Positions 26,405-35,480 of a stretch of 64,000 nucleotides of DNA are shown piece by piece. Positions within the stretch are counted from its first letter, which is position 1. Each line of letters begins with the position of its first letter. Location of the stretch: the NCBI RefSeq assembly GCF_020687685.1, contig NZ_JAJEWM010000001.1, positions 248,001 to 312,000 on the forward strand, read 5' to 3'. The notes beneath the pieces are model-generated. The model saw only the letters and a list, made by a program, of their open reading frames with translations, was not told the DNA's origin and did not search any database. Source of the DNA: Tessaracoccus sp. OS52 (lineage in GTDB: Bacteria > Actinomycetota > Actinomycetes > Propionibacteriales > Propionibacteriaceae). Both the position numbers and the translations under genes were made by a program.

Positions 26405-26680
26405 TCAGTGGTTCCGCAGAGCCTCAATCAGGTCGCCCTTGTTCATGCTGGAGCGCCCCTCGATGCCGATCTCCGCGGCCCGCTTGCGCAGGTCGTCCAC
26501 CTTCCAGTCCTCGTAGGAGCCTGACTCGCCACCCTTGCGTCCGACCTCTTCACGAGAGGTGTTTGCGGCCGCGTTGGCGATGCGGGCCGCCTTCTCCTTG
26601 CTGGCGCCGTCGTCGCGGAGTTCCTCGTACAGTTCCGGATCCTTGACGCTGGGTCCTGGATTCGTCTTCTTCTTGGCCAT
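26405..26680 (-). CDS. Small Rho-N/SAP-like domain protein
   Basis: 91 residues, strongly charged and hydrophilic. The first half (KKKTNPGPSVKDPELYEELRDDGASKEKAARIANAA) resembles a ChaB-type or KGG-like stress region with VGRKGGESG. The second half (YEDWKVDDLRKRAAEIGIEGRSSMNKGDLIEALRNH) is a typical Rho N-terminal/SAP helix-extended-loop-helix that can bind nucleic acid. A GAGAGGAG site precedes ATG 26680. It is widespread in actinobacteria; its function is unproven. Confidence 0.85.
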   Translation of the reverse strand: MAKKKTNPGPSVKDPELYEELRDDGASKEKAARIANAAANTSREEVGRKGGESGSYEDWKVDDLRKRAAEIGIEGRSSMNKGDLIEALRNH

Positions 26681-26716
26681 GACTGACTCCTCTCGAACCA
26701 GTTGGGGCCATCGAGC

Positions 26717-28126
26717 CTACTCTCCGCGGGGGTGCGTCATGTCCATCGGGATGACCCACTCGTCGAACTGCTCGTCGGTCAGGTAGCCCAGCTCAAGGGC
26801 GGCCTCGCGCAGAGAGGTGCCGTCGGCGTGGGCCTTCTTCGCGATCTTGGCGGCCTTGTCGTAGCCGATGTGCGGGTTGAGGGCCGTGACCTGCATCAGG
26901 TTCTTGCTGAGGTTCTCCTCGATGCGGGCGGTGTTGGGCTCGATGCCGACGGCGCAGTTGTCGTTGAACGCGGTGCAGGAGTCACCGATCAGGCGGATGC
27001 TCTCAAGGACCGCGTGCGCCATGACCGGCTTGTAGACGTTGAGCTGGAAGTTGCCCTGGCTGCCGGCGAAGCCGACCGTGGCGTCGTTCCCGAAGACGCG
27101 GGTGGCCACCATGGTGAGCGCCTCGCACTGCGTCGGGTTCACCTTGCCCGGCATGATCGAGCTACCGGGCTCGTTCTCGGGGATGGTGATCTCGCCGATG
27201 CCGTTGCGGGGCCCGGAGGCCAGCCAGCGGACGTCGTTGGCAATCTTCATCAGGGCCATGGCCAGCACGCGCAGGGATCCGGAGACGGCCACGAGGGCGT
27301 CGTGCGCGGAGAGCGCGGCGAAGGTGTTGTCGGCCTGCCGGAAGGTGAACCCGGTCTCCTCGGAGATGAACTCCGCGGTCTTGGCCCCGAAGCGCGCGTG
27401 CGCGTTGAGGCCGGTCCCGACGGCGGTGCCGCCGATGGCGAGGTCGGCGAGCCCCTGCTCGGAATGGCGGACCTGGTCAAGCGCGAAGTCGATCTGCGCA
27501 ACCCAGCCGGAGATCTCCTGTCCGAGGGTGATCGGGGTGGCGTCCTGCAGGTGCGTGCGGCCAACCTTGACGATCCCGGAGAACTCCTCCGCCTTCTGCG
27601 CCAGCGTGTCCTGAAGGCGCGAAACCTGGTCGTACAGCAGCTCGTGCAGGTCCAGCACGATCGCGATGTGCATGGCGGTGGGGAAGGTGTCGTTGCTGGA
27701 CTGGCCCCGGTTGACGTGGTCGTTGGGGTGGATGGGGGACTTGCTGCCCATCTCGCCGCCCAGGATCTCGATGGCCCGGTTCGAGATGACTTCGTTGGAG
27801 TTCATGTTGGACTGCGTGCCACTGCCGGTCTGGAACACCACCAGCGGGAAGTGGTCGTCGAGGTCACCGCGGATCACCTCGTCGGCAGCCTGGATCAGGG
27901 CGTCGAGCTGCGCCGGCTCAAGGGCGAGTTCGCCCAGCTCCGCGTTTGCGCGGGCGGCGGACTTCTTCAGGATTCCCAGCGCACGGACCATCGAGCGGCC
28001 CCACACGAACGTGTCCCTGCCGATCGGGAAGTTGCCGATGCTGCGCTGCGTCTGAGCGCCCCAGTATCTGTCGGAGGCAACCTCGACGGCGCCCATGCTG
28101 TCTGTTTCGGAGCGGATCTCAACCAT
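26717..28126 (-). CDS. fumC: Class II fumarate hydratase
   Basis: Iron-independent homotetrameric fumarase (469 residues) interconverting fumarate and malate. It contains [27 protein letters not shown], the [21 protein letters not shown] active-site block and the family signature [16 protein letters not shown]. It starts at ATG 28126, seven bases after TAGGAT, so it is probably leaderless. With pyruvate carboxylase it supports a C4-dicarboxylate branch. Confidence 0.97.
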   Translation of the reverse strand: MVEIRSETDSMGAVEVASDRYWGAQTQRSIGNFPIGRDTFVWGRSMVRALGILKKSAARANAELGELALEPAQLDALIQAADEVIRGDLDDHFPLVVFQTGSGTQSNMNSNEVISNRAIEILGGEMGSKSPIHPNDHVNRGQSSNDTFPTAMHIAIVLDLHELLYDQVSRLQDTLAQKAEEFSGIVKVGRTHLQDATPITLGQEISGWVAQIDFALDQVRHSEQGLADLAIGGTAVGTGLNAHARFGAKTAEFISEETGFTFRQADNTFAALSAHDALVAVSGSLRVLAMALMKIANDVRWLASGPRNGIGEITIPENEPGSSIMPGKVNPTQCEALTMVATRVFGNDATVGFAGSQGNFQLNVYKPVMAHAVLESIRLIGDSCTAFNDNCAVGIEPNTARIEENLSKNLMQVTALNPHIGYDKAAKIAKKAHADGTSLREAALELGYLTDEQFDEWVIPMDMTHPRGE

Positions 28127-28133
28127 GCCCCCG

Positions 28134-28139
28134 ATCCTA
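28134..28139 (-). promoter_or_regulatory. Leaderless -10 element of fumC (TAGGAT on the minus strand)
   Basis: Seven bases before ATG 28126. It overlaps the last codon of the upstream regulator gene, so fumC has its own promoter within an otherwise same-direction arrangement. Confidence 0.5.
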
Positions 28140-28823
28140 GGACAGGGGTCGCTCCGGCGGGGTCGCGGGTTCGGTGAACTCCACCCTGCAACCGTTCGGC
28201 TCGGCGAAGGGCAGCAGCGTGAGTCCCTCGGAGGCGCCGACGCGGCGCAGGACGCCGTCGATCATGCCGTGGTGCACCTCGCACATGAAGGTCGGGTCAC
28301 TGTGCTCCCCGGTCAGCAGCGGGCAGGAGCGCAGCACGAGTGCCTCGCCCTCGTCGGTGCTCAGCCGGCCAGGGTCGAACCCGAGCATGTCCAGGACCTC
28401 GACGACGGCGTCCACGGAGTCCTCGGGGGGTAGCCCCGCCAGGGCTGCGGTCTGGGTCTCGCCCCAGAGCCGGCCGATCTCGCGCGCCTGCTCCTTTCCG
28501 TGGCCCGTCCGAACGAGGTAGGAAGCGAAGGCGCCCGTGAGGCTGGCATTGGTGGCCTCCGCAGGGTCGAGGAAGCGGCGCCCCTCTTCGGTCAGGCTGT
28601 GTCCGCGCGGACGCCTGCCCGGACCGGCTCCCGGGACGTCGGAGATGGTGATGTAACCGTCGTGCTCCAGGCCGGCGAGGTGCACACGGGAGGCGTTGGG
28701 ATGACCTCCGAGGTGCTCGGCCAATTGGTTGATGGTGACGTGCTCGCCCCCGAGGTCGCGGATGGCATGGAGCACCCGGAGCCGGGGGTTGGAGAGGGTC
28801 CGTGGCTGCTGCGACCTGTGCAT
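28137..28823 (-). CDS. HTH transcriptional regulator with C-terminal cysteines, SufR-like (candidate NO/Fe-S sensor)
   Basis: 228 residues from ATG 28823 (GTG 28832 is also in frame but falls inside the -10). The N-terminal winged HTH (about 10-85) is ArsR/MarR-like: [44 protein letters not shown]. The C-terminal half has Cys167 (LRSCPLL), Cys181 (FMCEVHHG, with histidines 184-185) and Cys212 (NGCRV), a pattern like the [4Fe-4S]-binding tail of SufR-type regulators. It is divergent from the DUF2249-NnrS-NirK genes with a shared palindrome between them, so it probably controls them in response to NO or cluster damage (inference). Confidence 0.7.
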   Translation of the reverse strand: MHRSQQPRTLSNPRLRVLHAIRDLGGEHVTINQLAEHLGGHPNASRVHLAGLEHDGYITISDVPGAGPGRRPRGHSLTEEGRRFLDPAEATNASLTGAFASYLVRTGHGKEQAREIGRLWGETQTAALAGLPPEDSVDAVVEVLDMLGFDPGRLSTDEGEALVLRSCPLLTGEHSDPTFMCEVHHGMIDGVLRRVGASEGLTLLPFAEPNGCRVEFTEPATPPERPLS

Positions 28824-28830
28824 AAGGCCC

Positions 28831-28866
28831 ACCCTACACTTTTCTACAATTTGGTTGTAGTAATGT
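28831..28866. promoter_or_regulatory. Divergent promoters and operator of the nitrite/NO locus
   Basis: Minus -10 TAGGGT (28836-28831) is seven bases before ATG 28823. Plus -10 TAATGT (28861-28866) is seven bases before GTG 28874. Between them is the perfect inverted repeat CTACAA-TTTGG-TTGTAG (28844-28860), which touches the plus -10 and covers the spacer of both promoters. It is a good operator candidate for the adjacent regulator. Confidence 0.6.
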
Positions 28867-28873
28867 CCTGTCC

Positions 28874-29158
28874 GTGACCGAACTGAGAATCACCGAAAAG
28901 TCCTCCTCCTGCGGCTGCGGCGGCCATGACGAGGCGCTGCCCGAACTTGACGCCCGCGTCATCCCGCACGCCATCCGCCACGCCGCGATCCATGGCGTCG
29001 TGGACTCCCTCGCCCCCGGGGCTGCCTTCGTCCTCGTGGCGCCGCACGACCCCAAGCCCCTGCTCGCGCAGATCGCGCAGCGTCATGGCGAGGGCATCGC
29101 GGTGAGCTACGTCGCGCAAGGCCCCCAGGCGTGGAAGCTGAAGCTGGAACGGGCCTGA
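28874..29158 (+). CDS. DUF2249 domain protein
   Basis: 94 residues: a short Cys/His-rich head (SSSCGCGGHDE) and a DUF2249 fold with ELDARVIPHAIRHAAIHGVVDSLAPGAAFVLVAPHDPKPLL. DUF2249 proteins often sit in denitrification and NO-metabolism clusters, but their biochemical role is unsettled. The GTG start is leaderless after TAATGT, and the operator palindrome abuts this -10. The 3' end overlaps the NnrS-like gene by 28 bases, which suggests translational coupling. Confidence 0.85.
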   Translation: MTELRITEKSSSCGCGGHDEALPELDARVIPHAIRHAAIHGVVDSLAPGAAFVLVAPHDPKPLLAQIAQRHGEGIAVSYVAQGPQAWKLKLERA

Positions 29159-30261
29159 CCACCACTCTTCCCGCCGGCACCACGACGATTTCCCCCGATC
29201 GTGGCCGGGCCACCCGCGCTTGGCGCACGGCCCTCGTGGTGCTCGGCGGGTTGTCTCTTCTCGCTGGACTCAATGCCGCCCTCGTGCGCCTGGGTGTCTG
29301 GGCGCCGGTGGCGTCTGAGCGCGTCGGCGACCTTCACGGCCCCGTCATGGTGCTCGGCTTCATGGGCACCCTCATCTCGCTGGAGCGGGCGCAGGCGTTG
29401 CGCAACTCGCTCGCCTACCTGGCTCCGGCCCTGCTGGGGCTCGGTTCCATCCTGCTCGTCGCCGGCGCCCCGCAGTACCTGGGCAAGCTCCTGCTCCTCG
29501 ACGGCACCCTCGCCTTCGTGGGCGTCGCCGTCGCGCTGTGGGTTCGGGCGCCGCTGGGAATGGTCGCGGCCCAGGCGCTCGGGACCTTGATGGCGGCGCT
29601 CGCCGCCGGGCTCTGGCTCGTCGTCGACGTGGCGTCCCTGATCCCCCTGCTGGCCAGTTTCCTGGTGATCACCATCGCCTCCGAACGGGCTGAGCTCGCC
29701 CAACTCACGATGGGCCGGCGGGCGGTGCCGACGCTGCTGCTCTCGGCCTGCCTGCTGGCGCTCACCGCGAGCGTCGCCGTCGTCGCCCCGGACCCGGGCG
29801 CCCGGGCCTTCGGAGCGGTCTGCCTGGCAACGGCGCTGTGGCTGTTCCGCGACGACGTCGGCCGCCGGATGATCCGTGGCAAGGGGCTGAGGCGCTTCAA
29901 CGCCGCTTCGCTGCTGGCCGGCAACTTCTGGCTCGCGGTGGCCGGTATCGTGTGGGTCGTCGTCGGCCAACCGGCCGGCCGCGGTGCCTACGACATCACC
30001 ATCCACGGGGTGTTCCTCGGGTTCGGGATGTCCATGATCATCGCCCACGCCCCGATCATCTTCCCGGCCGTCCTGGGCCGCCCCCTGCCGTACCGGCCGG
30101 TGATGTGGGTTCCGCTCAGCGTGCTGCACGCCGGGATGGTGGTCCGCGCGCTGGGCGACCTCACCGGCATCGAGTTGCTGTTCAAGACTGGAGGCATAGT
30201 GACCGTCACCTCGGTCCTGCTGTTCGCTGCAACGGTCGTGTACTCGGTGGTGCGGGGATGA
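29131..30261 (+). CDS. NnrS-like polytopic membrane protein
   Basis: 376 residues with about ten to twelve hydrophobic helices and conserved helix-end histidines (DLHGPVMVLGFMGTLISLERAQALRNS, and ITIHGVFLGFGMSMIIAHAPIIFPAVLGR), as in NnrS-type heme/copper membrane proteins linked to NO tolerance in denitrifiers. The best visible start is GTG 29131, inside the DUF2249 gene; no strong Shine-Dalgarno is present. It shares ATGA with the nitrite reductase gene, so the three genes form one operon. Confidence 0.75.
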   Translation: MEAEAGTGLTTTLPAGTTTISPDRGRATRAWRTALVVLGGLSLLAGLNAALVRLGVWAPVASERVGDLHGPVMVLGFMGTLISLERAQALRNSLAYLAPALLGLGSILLVAGAPQYLGKLLLLDGTLAFVGVAVALWVRAPLGMVAAQALGTLMAALAAGLWLVVDVASLIPLLASFLVITIASERAELAQLTMGRRAVPTLLLSACLLALTASVAVVAPDPGARAFGAVCLATALWLFRDDVGRRMIRGKGLRRFNAASLLAGNFWLAVAGIVWVVVGQPAGRGAYDITIHGVFLGFGMSMIIAHAPIIFPAVLGRPLPYRPVMWVPLSVLHAGMVVRALGDLTGIELLFKTGGIVTVTSVLLFAATVVYSVVRG

Positions 30262-32861
30262 GGCGTGGCATGCGCGTCATGCGCGACCTCCCCGTCGTCG
30301 TGTGGCTGGTGGCGGCTGCCGTCGTCGCCGTGATCCACCGGTGGGTGCCCGAGGCCACCTGGCTGATGATCCACCTCGTGGCACTGGGCGCGATGACGCA
30401 CGCGGTCATGGTCTGGAGCGCCCACTTCACTGCGGCGCTGCTCAAGACCCGTCCCGACGACGGCGCCGCCACCCGCTCCTCGGTGCGGCTCGGGCTGCTG
30501 GGGGTCTCGGCGCTCCTGGTCCTGGTTGGCGTCCCCACGACGGTGTGGTGGCTGGTGCTCCTCGGGGCCGTCGGGGTTTCCGCAGCGGTGGTGTGGCACG
30601 GGGTCGAGCTCGTGCGTGACCTGCGACGCGCCCTGCCCGGCCGCTTCCGGATCTGCATCCGCTACTACGTCGCCGCCGCGCTCTGCCTGCCCGTGGGCGC
30701 AGGCTTCGGAGCGGCGCTGGCTTTGGGTCTCGACGACGATTGGCACGCGCGCCTGCTCGTCGCCCACACCATGACCAACCTGCTGGGCTGGTTCGGCCTC
30801 ACCGTCGTGGGCACCCTGGTCACCTTCTGGCCGACGGTCCTGCGAACGCGCATGGATGATCGGGCCGAGCGGCTGGCCAAGCAGGCCCTGCCGATCTTCC
30901 TCGCCGCCATCGGCGTCGTCGTGCTGGGTTCGTTGACCGGGCTGCGGCTGGTCTCGGTGTTGGGGCTGCTGGTCTACGTCGGCGCCCTGGTCTTCTGGGG
31001 ACGTTGCCTGGTCGGGCCGCTGCGCCGCAAGCTCCCGCGTGAGTTCGCGCCCGCCTCCATCGGACTCGCGTGCGTGTGGGCGTGCGTGGCCATCGTCGCC
31101 ACCGCCCTTCACGTGCTGCGCACCGACGACGCAGGACTCGCCGAGGGCTACCCCCTGGTGGCGTCCATCTGGGTGGTCGGCTTCCTGTTGCAGCTCGTCA
31201 CCGGTGCGCTCAGCTACCTCATTCCGTCGGTGATCGGCGGCGGCCCCAGGGTGGTCCGCAAGGCTGCCGCATCCTTCGACCGGTTCGCGGCCGCCCGCGT
31301 CGTGGTCATCAACGTCGGGCTCGTGCTGTGGCTGTTCCCGCTCGCCTCCTGGATCCGGGTCACGCTATCGGTCCTGGTGCTGGCCGCGCTCGTGGCGTTC
31401 CTGCCGCTGATGTTCGGCGGCATCCTGGCGTCGGCCCGCGAGAAGCGCCGCGCCGAGGCCGGCGAGCCCGCCGACGACGCCGAGCGGCCCAGCGCCTTCA
31501 CCGGCACCGGGTTCGTCGCGGGGGTGGCGGCGCTGGTGCTGGCCATCACGCTGGGGATCGGCGCTGACCCCGGGGCCGTGGGGCTGGGCCAGGCGGCAGC
31601 GGTCTCCTCCGACGACGTCGCCGCCACTGGGCAGACGGTGCGGGTGCGGGTCGAGGCCAGGGACATGGCCTTCGAACCGAACTCCGTCACGGTCAACGCC
31701 GGTGACCACGTCATCATAGAACTGGTCAACACCGATCCCACGAACCTGCACGACCTCGCAGTCGGTGACAAGCGCACCGAGCGCCTCCGCGAGGGCGAGA
31801 CCGCCGAACTCGACCTGGGTGTCGTCGGGGGCAGCCTCGAGGGCTGGTGCACCGTCGTCGGCCACCGACAGATGGGCATGACCTTCAGCGTCATCGTCGA
31901 CGGCGACGCCGCGGCCCCCGCCAAGCCGGGCTCGGAGCCGACGGCGGGAGTCGACTACTCCCAGGTGAATCCCGACGCCGAGCTCGCCCACATCGTCGAC
32001 CCGACGCTCGCCCCGCTCACCGACGAGACGGTCCACCGCCTGACGTTCACCGTCACGGAGGCGCCGCTCGAAGTGGCCCCCGGCATCTGGCAGACCCGCT
32101 GGACCTACAACGGCCAGGGCGTTGGCCCCACGTTGCACGGGCGGGTGGGTGACGTGTTCGAGATCACCCTCGTCAACGAGGGCTCCATGGGGCACTCCAT
32201 CGACTTCCATGCCAGCAACCTCGCGCCGGACGGGCCCATGCGCACCATCGCGCCCGGCGAGTCGCTGGTGTACCGGTTCACGGCCGAACGGTCGGGTGTG
32301 TGGATGTACCACTGCTCGACGATGCCGATGAGTTCCCACATCGCCGCGGGCATGCACGGCGCGGTGATCATCGAGCCCGAGGAGGGCCTGCCCGAGGTGG
32401 ACCGCGAGTACGTCGTCGTCCAGTCCGAGGTGTACCTGGACTCCGTGGCGACGTCGGCCGACGCGGCCACCGAGGTGGACTCGGATGCCGTCGCGGCCGA
32501 GGACATCTCCAAGGTGGTCTTCAACGGCGTCGCCAACCAGTACGACCAGGCCCCGTTCACGGCGACGGTGGGGGAGCGGGTCCGCTTCTGGGTCCTCGAC
32601 GTCGGCCCCAACCGGGCGTCGTCGTTCCACATCGTCGGCGGGCAGTTCGACACCGTGTACAAGGAGGGCGCCTACCTCCTGCGCGACGGCGTGGACGCCT
32701 TCGGCAACACCGGCGGCGGTGCCCAGGCGCTCGACCTCCAGGCCGCGCAGGGTGGTTTTGTGGAGCTCACCTTCCCGGAGGCAGGGCACTACCCAGTGGT
32801 CAGCCACACCATGATCGACGCCGAACGCGGCGCCCACGGGATCGTCGAGGTCACCGGGTGA
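30258..32861 (+). CDS. nirK: Membrane-anchored cupredoxin-copper nitrite reductase fusion (NirK type)
   Basis: 867 residues in three parts. (1) About 1-430: some ten membrane helices with NnrS-like histidines (MIHLVALGAMTHAVMVWSAHFT). (2) About 455-555: a cupredoxin with type-1 copper ligands His498, Cys531, His536 and Met541. (3) About 570-867: a two-domain copper nitrite reductase with type-1 ligands His646, Cys686, His694, Met699 and type-2 ligands His651, His685, His791; Asp649 matches the catalytic Asp. The Cys-to-His loop is short, as in class II enzymes. The usual second catalytic His appears to be Gln764. It would reduce nitrite to NO outside the membrane, with the cupredoxin as built-in electron donor. 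Confidence 0.85.
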   Translation: MRRGMRVMRDLPVVVWLVAAAVVAVIHRWVPEATWLMIHLVALGAMTHAVMVWSAHFTAALLKTRPDDGAATRSSVRLGLLGVSALLVLVGVPTTVWWLVLLGAVGVSAAVVWHGVELVRDLRRALPGRFRICIRYYVAAALCLPVGAGFGAALALGLDDDWHARLLVAHTMTNLLGWFGLTVVGTLVTFWPTVLRTRMDDRAERLAKQALPIFLAAIGVVVLGSLTGLRLVSVLGLLVYVGALVFWGRCLVGPLRRKLPREFAPASIGLACVWACVAIVATALHVLRTDDAGLAEGYPLVASIWVVGFLLQLVTGALSYLIPSVIGGGPRVVRKAAASFDRFAAARVVVINVGLVLWLFPLASWIRVTLSVLVLAALVAFLPLMFGGILASAREKRRAEAGEPADDAERPSAFTGTGFVAGVAALVLAITLGIGADPGAVGLGQAAAVSSDDVAATGQTVRVRVEARDMAFEPNSVTVNAGDHVIIELVNTDPTNLHDLAVGDKRTERLREGETAELDLGVVGGSLEGWCTVVGHRQMGMTFSVIVDGDAAAPAKPGSEPTAGVDYSQVNPDAELAHIVDPTLAPLTDETVHRLTFTVTEAPLEVAPGIWQTRWTYNGQGVGPTLHGRVGDVFEITLVNEGSMGHSIDFHASNLAPDGPMRTIAPGESLVYRFTAERSGVWMYHCSTMPMSSHIAAGMHGAVIIEPEEGLPEVDREYVVVQSEVYLDSVATSADAATEVDSDAVAAEDISKVVFNGVANQYDQAPFTATVGERVRFWVLDVGPNRASSFHIVGGQFDTVYKEGAYLLRDGVDAFGNTGGGAQALDLQAAQGGFVELTFPEAGHYPVVSHTMIDAERGAHGIVEVTG

Positions 32862-33600
32862 CTGGGACCGCTTCGGCGTGAGGTGTGCGGGCACGGACTT
32901 GTAGCCACAGGTGGATCGCGTAGGCCACGGCGATCGCCATGATGGCGCTCGCCGCCAGGATCTCGCGGCCCATGTTGTCGGCTGTCACACTGCCGCTGAT
33001 GTTGAGGAGGGTGTGGAAGATCGCGCCGGCCATGATGCTGCCGGTCAGCTCGAACAGCAGGCACAGTGCGACGCCGATCCCGATGCCCAGCACCACCTGG
33101 ATGAGTTGCTCGATGCCGGTGTAGCCGTTGAGCAGGTTCACGATGTGCCCGAGGCCGAACGTGGTGCCCGCGATCAGCGCCGCGCGGGCAACGCCACCCT
33201 TGGCGCGGATGGCCTTGTACAGGAAGCCACGGAAGACGAGTTCCTCAAGGAATCCGACGCCGACCATCAGGCCGACGACAAGGATGACGTCGAGGGCGTC
33301 GCGGTCGGTCGCCAGTCCCAAGGTGTAGAGCAGGACCGACATGAGCAGCAGCGGCAGGAACCAGAGGGCGGGTCTGAGGTCGGTCTTCTCGACCCCGGTG
33401 ACGCCGTAGTCCCGCAGCCAACCGTTGCGGGTGAGGTAGATGATCGAGGCCGCCGTCAGGAGCAGCATGAACGGGGCGGTGAGCAGGTTGGGCCTGCCGA
33501 GTTGGGCGGAGCCGGCGTCCCCGATTGCGGAGGTGCCGATGTAGATCACGATCCAGACCATGGCGTGCCAGATGGGCGACGCGTTGTGGAGCCGCTTCAT
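32851..33600 (-). CDS. CPBP family intramembrane glutamic protease (CAAX-like)
   Basis: 249-residue membrane protein with about seven helices. The catalytic motif is VGFLEELVFRGFLYKAIRA (Glu-Glu then Arg), followed by GTTFGLGHIVN and FHTLLNISG with the later His/Asn residues. Bacterial members mature or protect small exported peptides, but no target is visible here. ATG 33600 was chosen because a GGGAGAAGA site precedes it. The gene ends 11 bases inside nirK, tail to tail. Confidence 0.88.
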   Translation of the reverse strand: MKRLHNASPIWHAMVWIVIYIGTSAIGDAGSAQLGRPNLLTAPFMLLLTAASIIYLTRNGWLRDYGVTGVEKTDLRPALWFLPLLLMSVLLYTLGLATDRDALDVILVVGLMVGVGFLEELVFRGFLYKAIRAKGGVARAALIAGTTFGLGHIVNLLNGYTGIEQLIQVVLGIGIGVALCLLFELTGSIMAGAIFHTLLNISGSVTADNMGREILAASAIMAIAVAYAIHLWLQVRARTPHAEAVPVTR

Positions 33601-33763
33601 GGGGTTCTTCTCCCTGCGACGCGAGTGGGGCGTCGGGCCCGGTGGACAACGTCGTCGCAGCATGAATATAAGCCTGCGCTGTTGGCCCTCGACGGCCGGG
33701 GTCGGATACGCGGTGACTGGCGCCCCGTAAGATCGAGGTCGACAGCCGACGAAGGGATTCAAC

Positions 33764-35143
33764 GTGTCCGAAGCAGGTCTCGCAGCAGCACGGGAGAAGA
33801 TGCAGGCCGCCGGTGTGGCCAAGCCCGCCATCGAGGTCTTCTCCCACTACTACAAGCTCCTGGAGTCCGGTGAGACCGGCCTGATCCGTGAGGACACCAT
33901 CGAGCCGTTGCTGGACCCGCCCATGCTGGGCGACGTCGAGATCTCCGACGATGCGGCCCGCGAGGCGCTGGGGCAGACGGTCATCGTCAAGCTCAACGGG
34001 GGCCTCGGGACCTCGATGGGGCTCGACCGGGCGAAGACGCTGCTGGAGGTGCGCGACGGCCTGAACTTCCTTGACCTGATCGTGGCGCAGGTCCGCTCCG
34101 CCAGGGAAACCTACGACGCCCGCCTGCCGTTGCTGTTCATGACCTCGTTCCGCACCGACGACGACACCTTGGGTCACCTCGCCAAGTATGAGGACCTCGG
34201 GGTCGAGGGGCTGCCCCTGACCTTCGTGCAGAACCAGGAGCCCAAGCTCCGCGCCGACGACCTCACACCAGTTACCTGGGAGCCCGACCCCACCCTTGAG
34301 TGGTGCCCTCCCGGCCACGGCGATCTCTACACGGCGCTGGAGGGCTCCGGCGTCCTGGACCAGCTCATCGAGGCAGGGTTCCGCTACGCCTGCGTCTCCA
34401 ACGGGGACAACCTGGGCGCCGCCCCGGACGCGAGGATCGCCGCCTGGTTCGCCGCTTCCGGCGCGCCGTACGCGGCTGAGGTGTGCCGTCGCACCGTCAA
34501 CGACAGGAAGGGCGGGCACCTGGCGGTTCGGAAGTCCGACGGGCAACTCATCCTGCGCGACACCGCGCAGACCGCGCCGGAGGAGATGGACTTCTTCACC
34601 GACGAGCACCGGCACCCGTTCTTCCACACCAACAACCTGTGGTTCGACCTCCGCCGGCTGCGCGACACCCTCCTCGAGCGCGAATCGGTGCTCGGGCTGC
34701 CCATGATCCGCAACGACAAGACCGTCGACCCGGGCGATTCAAGCTCCACCCCGGTGATCCAGATCGAGTCCGCCATGGGTGCTGCGATCGAGGTGTTCGA
34801 GGGCGCGACGGCGATCTGCGTCGGTCGCGACCGGTTCCAGCCCGTCAAGACCACGAACGAACTGCTGCTGCTGCGCTCCGACGTCTACGACCTCGGCGAC
34901 GACGGCCGGCTGACAGCCACCACCGAATCAACACCCGCGATCGACCTGGATTCCAAGTTCTACAAGCTCGTTGACAAGTTCTCCGAGCGCATCCCGCACC
35001 CGCTCTCGCTGCGCGAGGCGTCGTCTTTGAAGGTGCGCGGGGACTGGACCTTCGGTCGCGACGTCCGGGTGGTTGGCTCGGCCGAACTCACCGATGAGGG
35101 CGAGCCTCGCACCGTCGAGGATGGCGCGACGCTAGGTGAGTGA
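33764..35143 (+). CDS. UTP-glucose-1-phosphate uridylyltransferase (eukaryote-like UDPGP family)
   Basis: 459 residues, the length of the eukaryotic-type enzyme rather than bacterial GalU (about 300). Motifs are VIVKLNGGLGTSMG (about residues 73-86, nucleotide loop), PLLFMTSFRTDDDT, WCPPGHGDLYTAL and SNGDNLGA. It makes UDP-glucose for glycans and trehalose. GTG 33764 follows GAAGGGA, and a TAAGAT -10 lies about 35 bases upstream. A small hypothetical gene overlaps its end. Confidence 0.93.
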   Translation: MSEAGLAAAREKMQAAGVAKPAIEVFSHYYKLLESGETGLIREDTIEPLLDPPMLGDVEISDDAAREALGQTVIVKLNGGLGTSMGLDRAKTLLEVRDGLNFLDLIVAQVRSARETYDARLPLLFMTSFRTDDDTLGHLAKYEDLGVEGLPLTFVQNQEPKLRADDLTPVTWEPDPTLEWCPPGHGDLYTALEGSGVLDQLIEAGFRYACVSNGDNLGAAPDARIAAWFAASGAPYAAEVCRRTVNDRKGGHLAVRKSDGQLILRDTAQTAPEEMDFFTDEHRHPFFHTNNLWFDLRRLRDTLLERESVLGLPMIRNDKTVDPGDSSSTPVIQIESAMGAAIEVFEGATAICVGRDRFQPVKTTNELLLLRSDVYDLGDDGRLTATTESTPAIDLDSKFYKLVDKFSERIPHPLSLREASSLKVRGDWTFGRDVRVVGSAELTDEGEPRTVEDGATLGE

Positions 35144-35480
35144 GAGCGTCGAGTTGGGCCGGGCGCTGACGGGGGAGGAACTCCCCCTGGAGGGCGACGA
35201 CGTGGCCCAGTTGGTGGCGCAACTGGCCGCCTTGGGCTGGGACCGCGCCCGGTTGGCCGACGCCAGGCGACGTCGCATGGAGACCCACCAGCCCTGGCCG
35301 TTCCCCGTGCAGGTGGAGGTGGTCCGTGAGCTGGGCTTCGCGCGGTTCCAGTCGAGGCTGGTGGCGCTGCGCGAAGCGCTTGGCCTCACCGGGAGGGTGG
35401 ACGTGGGCACCCCGGCCAGGAGGGACCCCGACCGGGACGAACAGCGGCTGCTGGCTGATCGGCCGCCCCACTGGGGTTAG
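35136..35480 (+). CDS. Small hypothetical protein
   Basis: 114 residues, charged and helical (LPLEGDDVAQLVAQLAALGWDRARLADARRRRMETHQPWPFPVQ...). GTG 35136 lies eight bases inside the uridylyltransferase stop. Third codon positions are strongly G/C like the neighbours, which supports a real gene. No motif recognised. Its 3' end overlaps mscL by four bases. Confidence 0.6.
   Translation: MSESVELGRALTGEELPLEGDDVAQLVAQLAALGWDRARLADARRRRMETHQPWPFPVQVEVVRELGFARFQSRLVALREALGLTGRVDVGTPARRDPDRDEQRLLADRPPHWG

Noticed and set aside
29838-30257. Longer in-frame upstream extension of the NirK fusion
   Set aside because: It reads through the NnrS-like gene in a frame with Arg/Pro-rich noise; the ATGA overlap at 30258 is the natural start.
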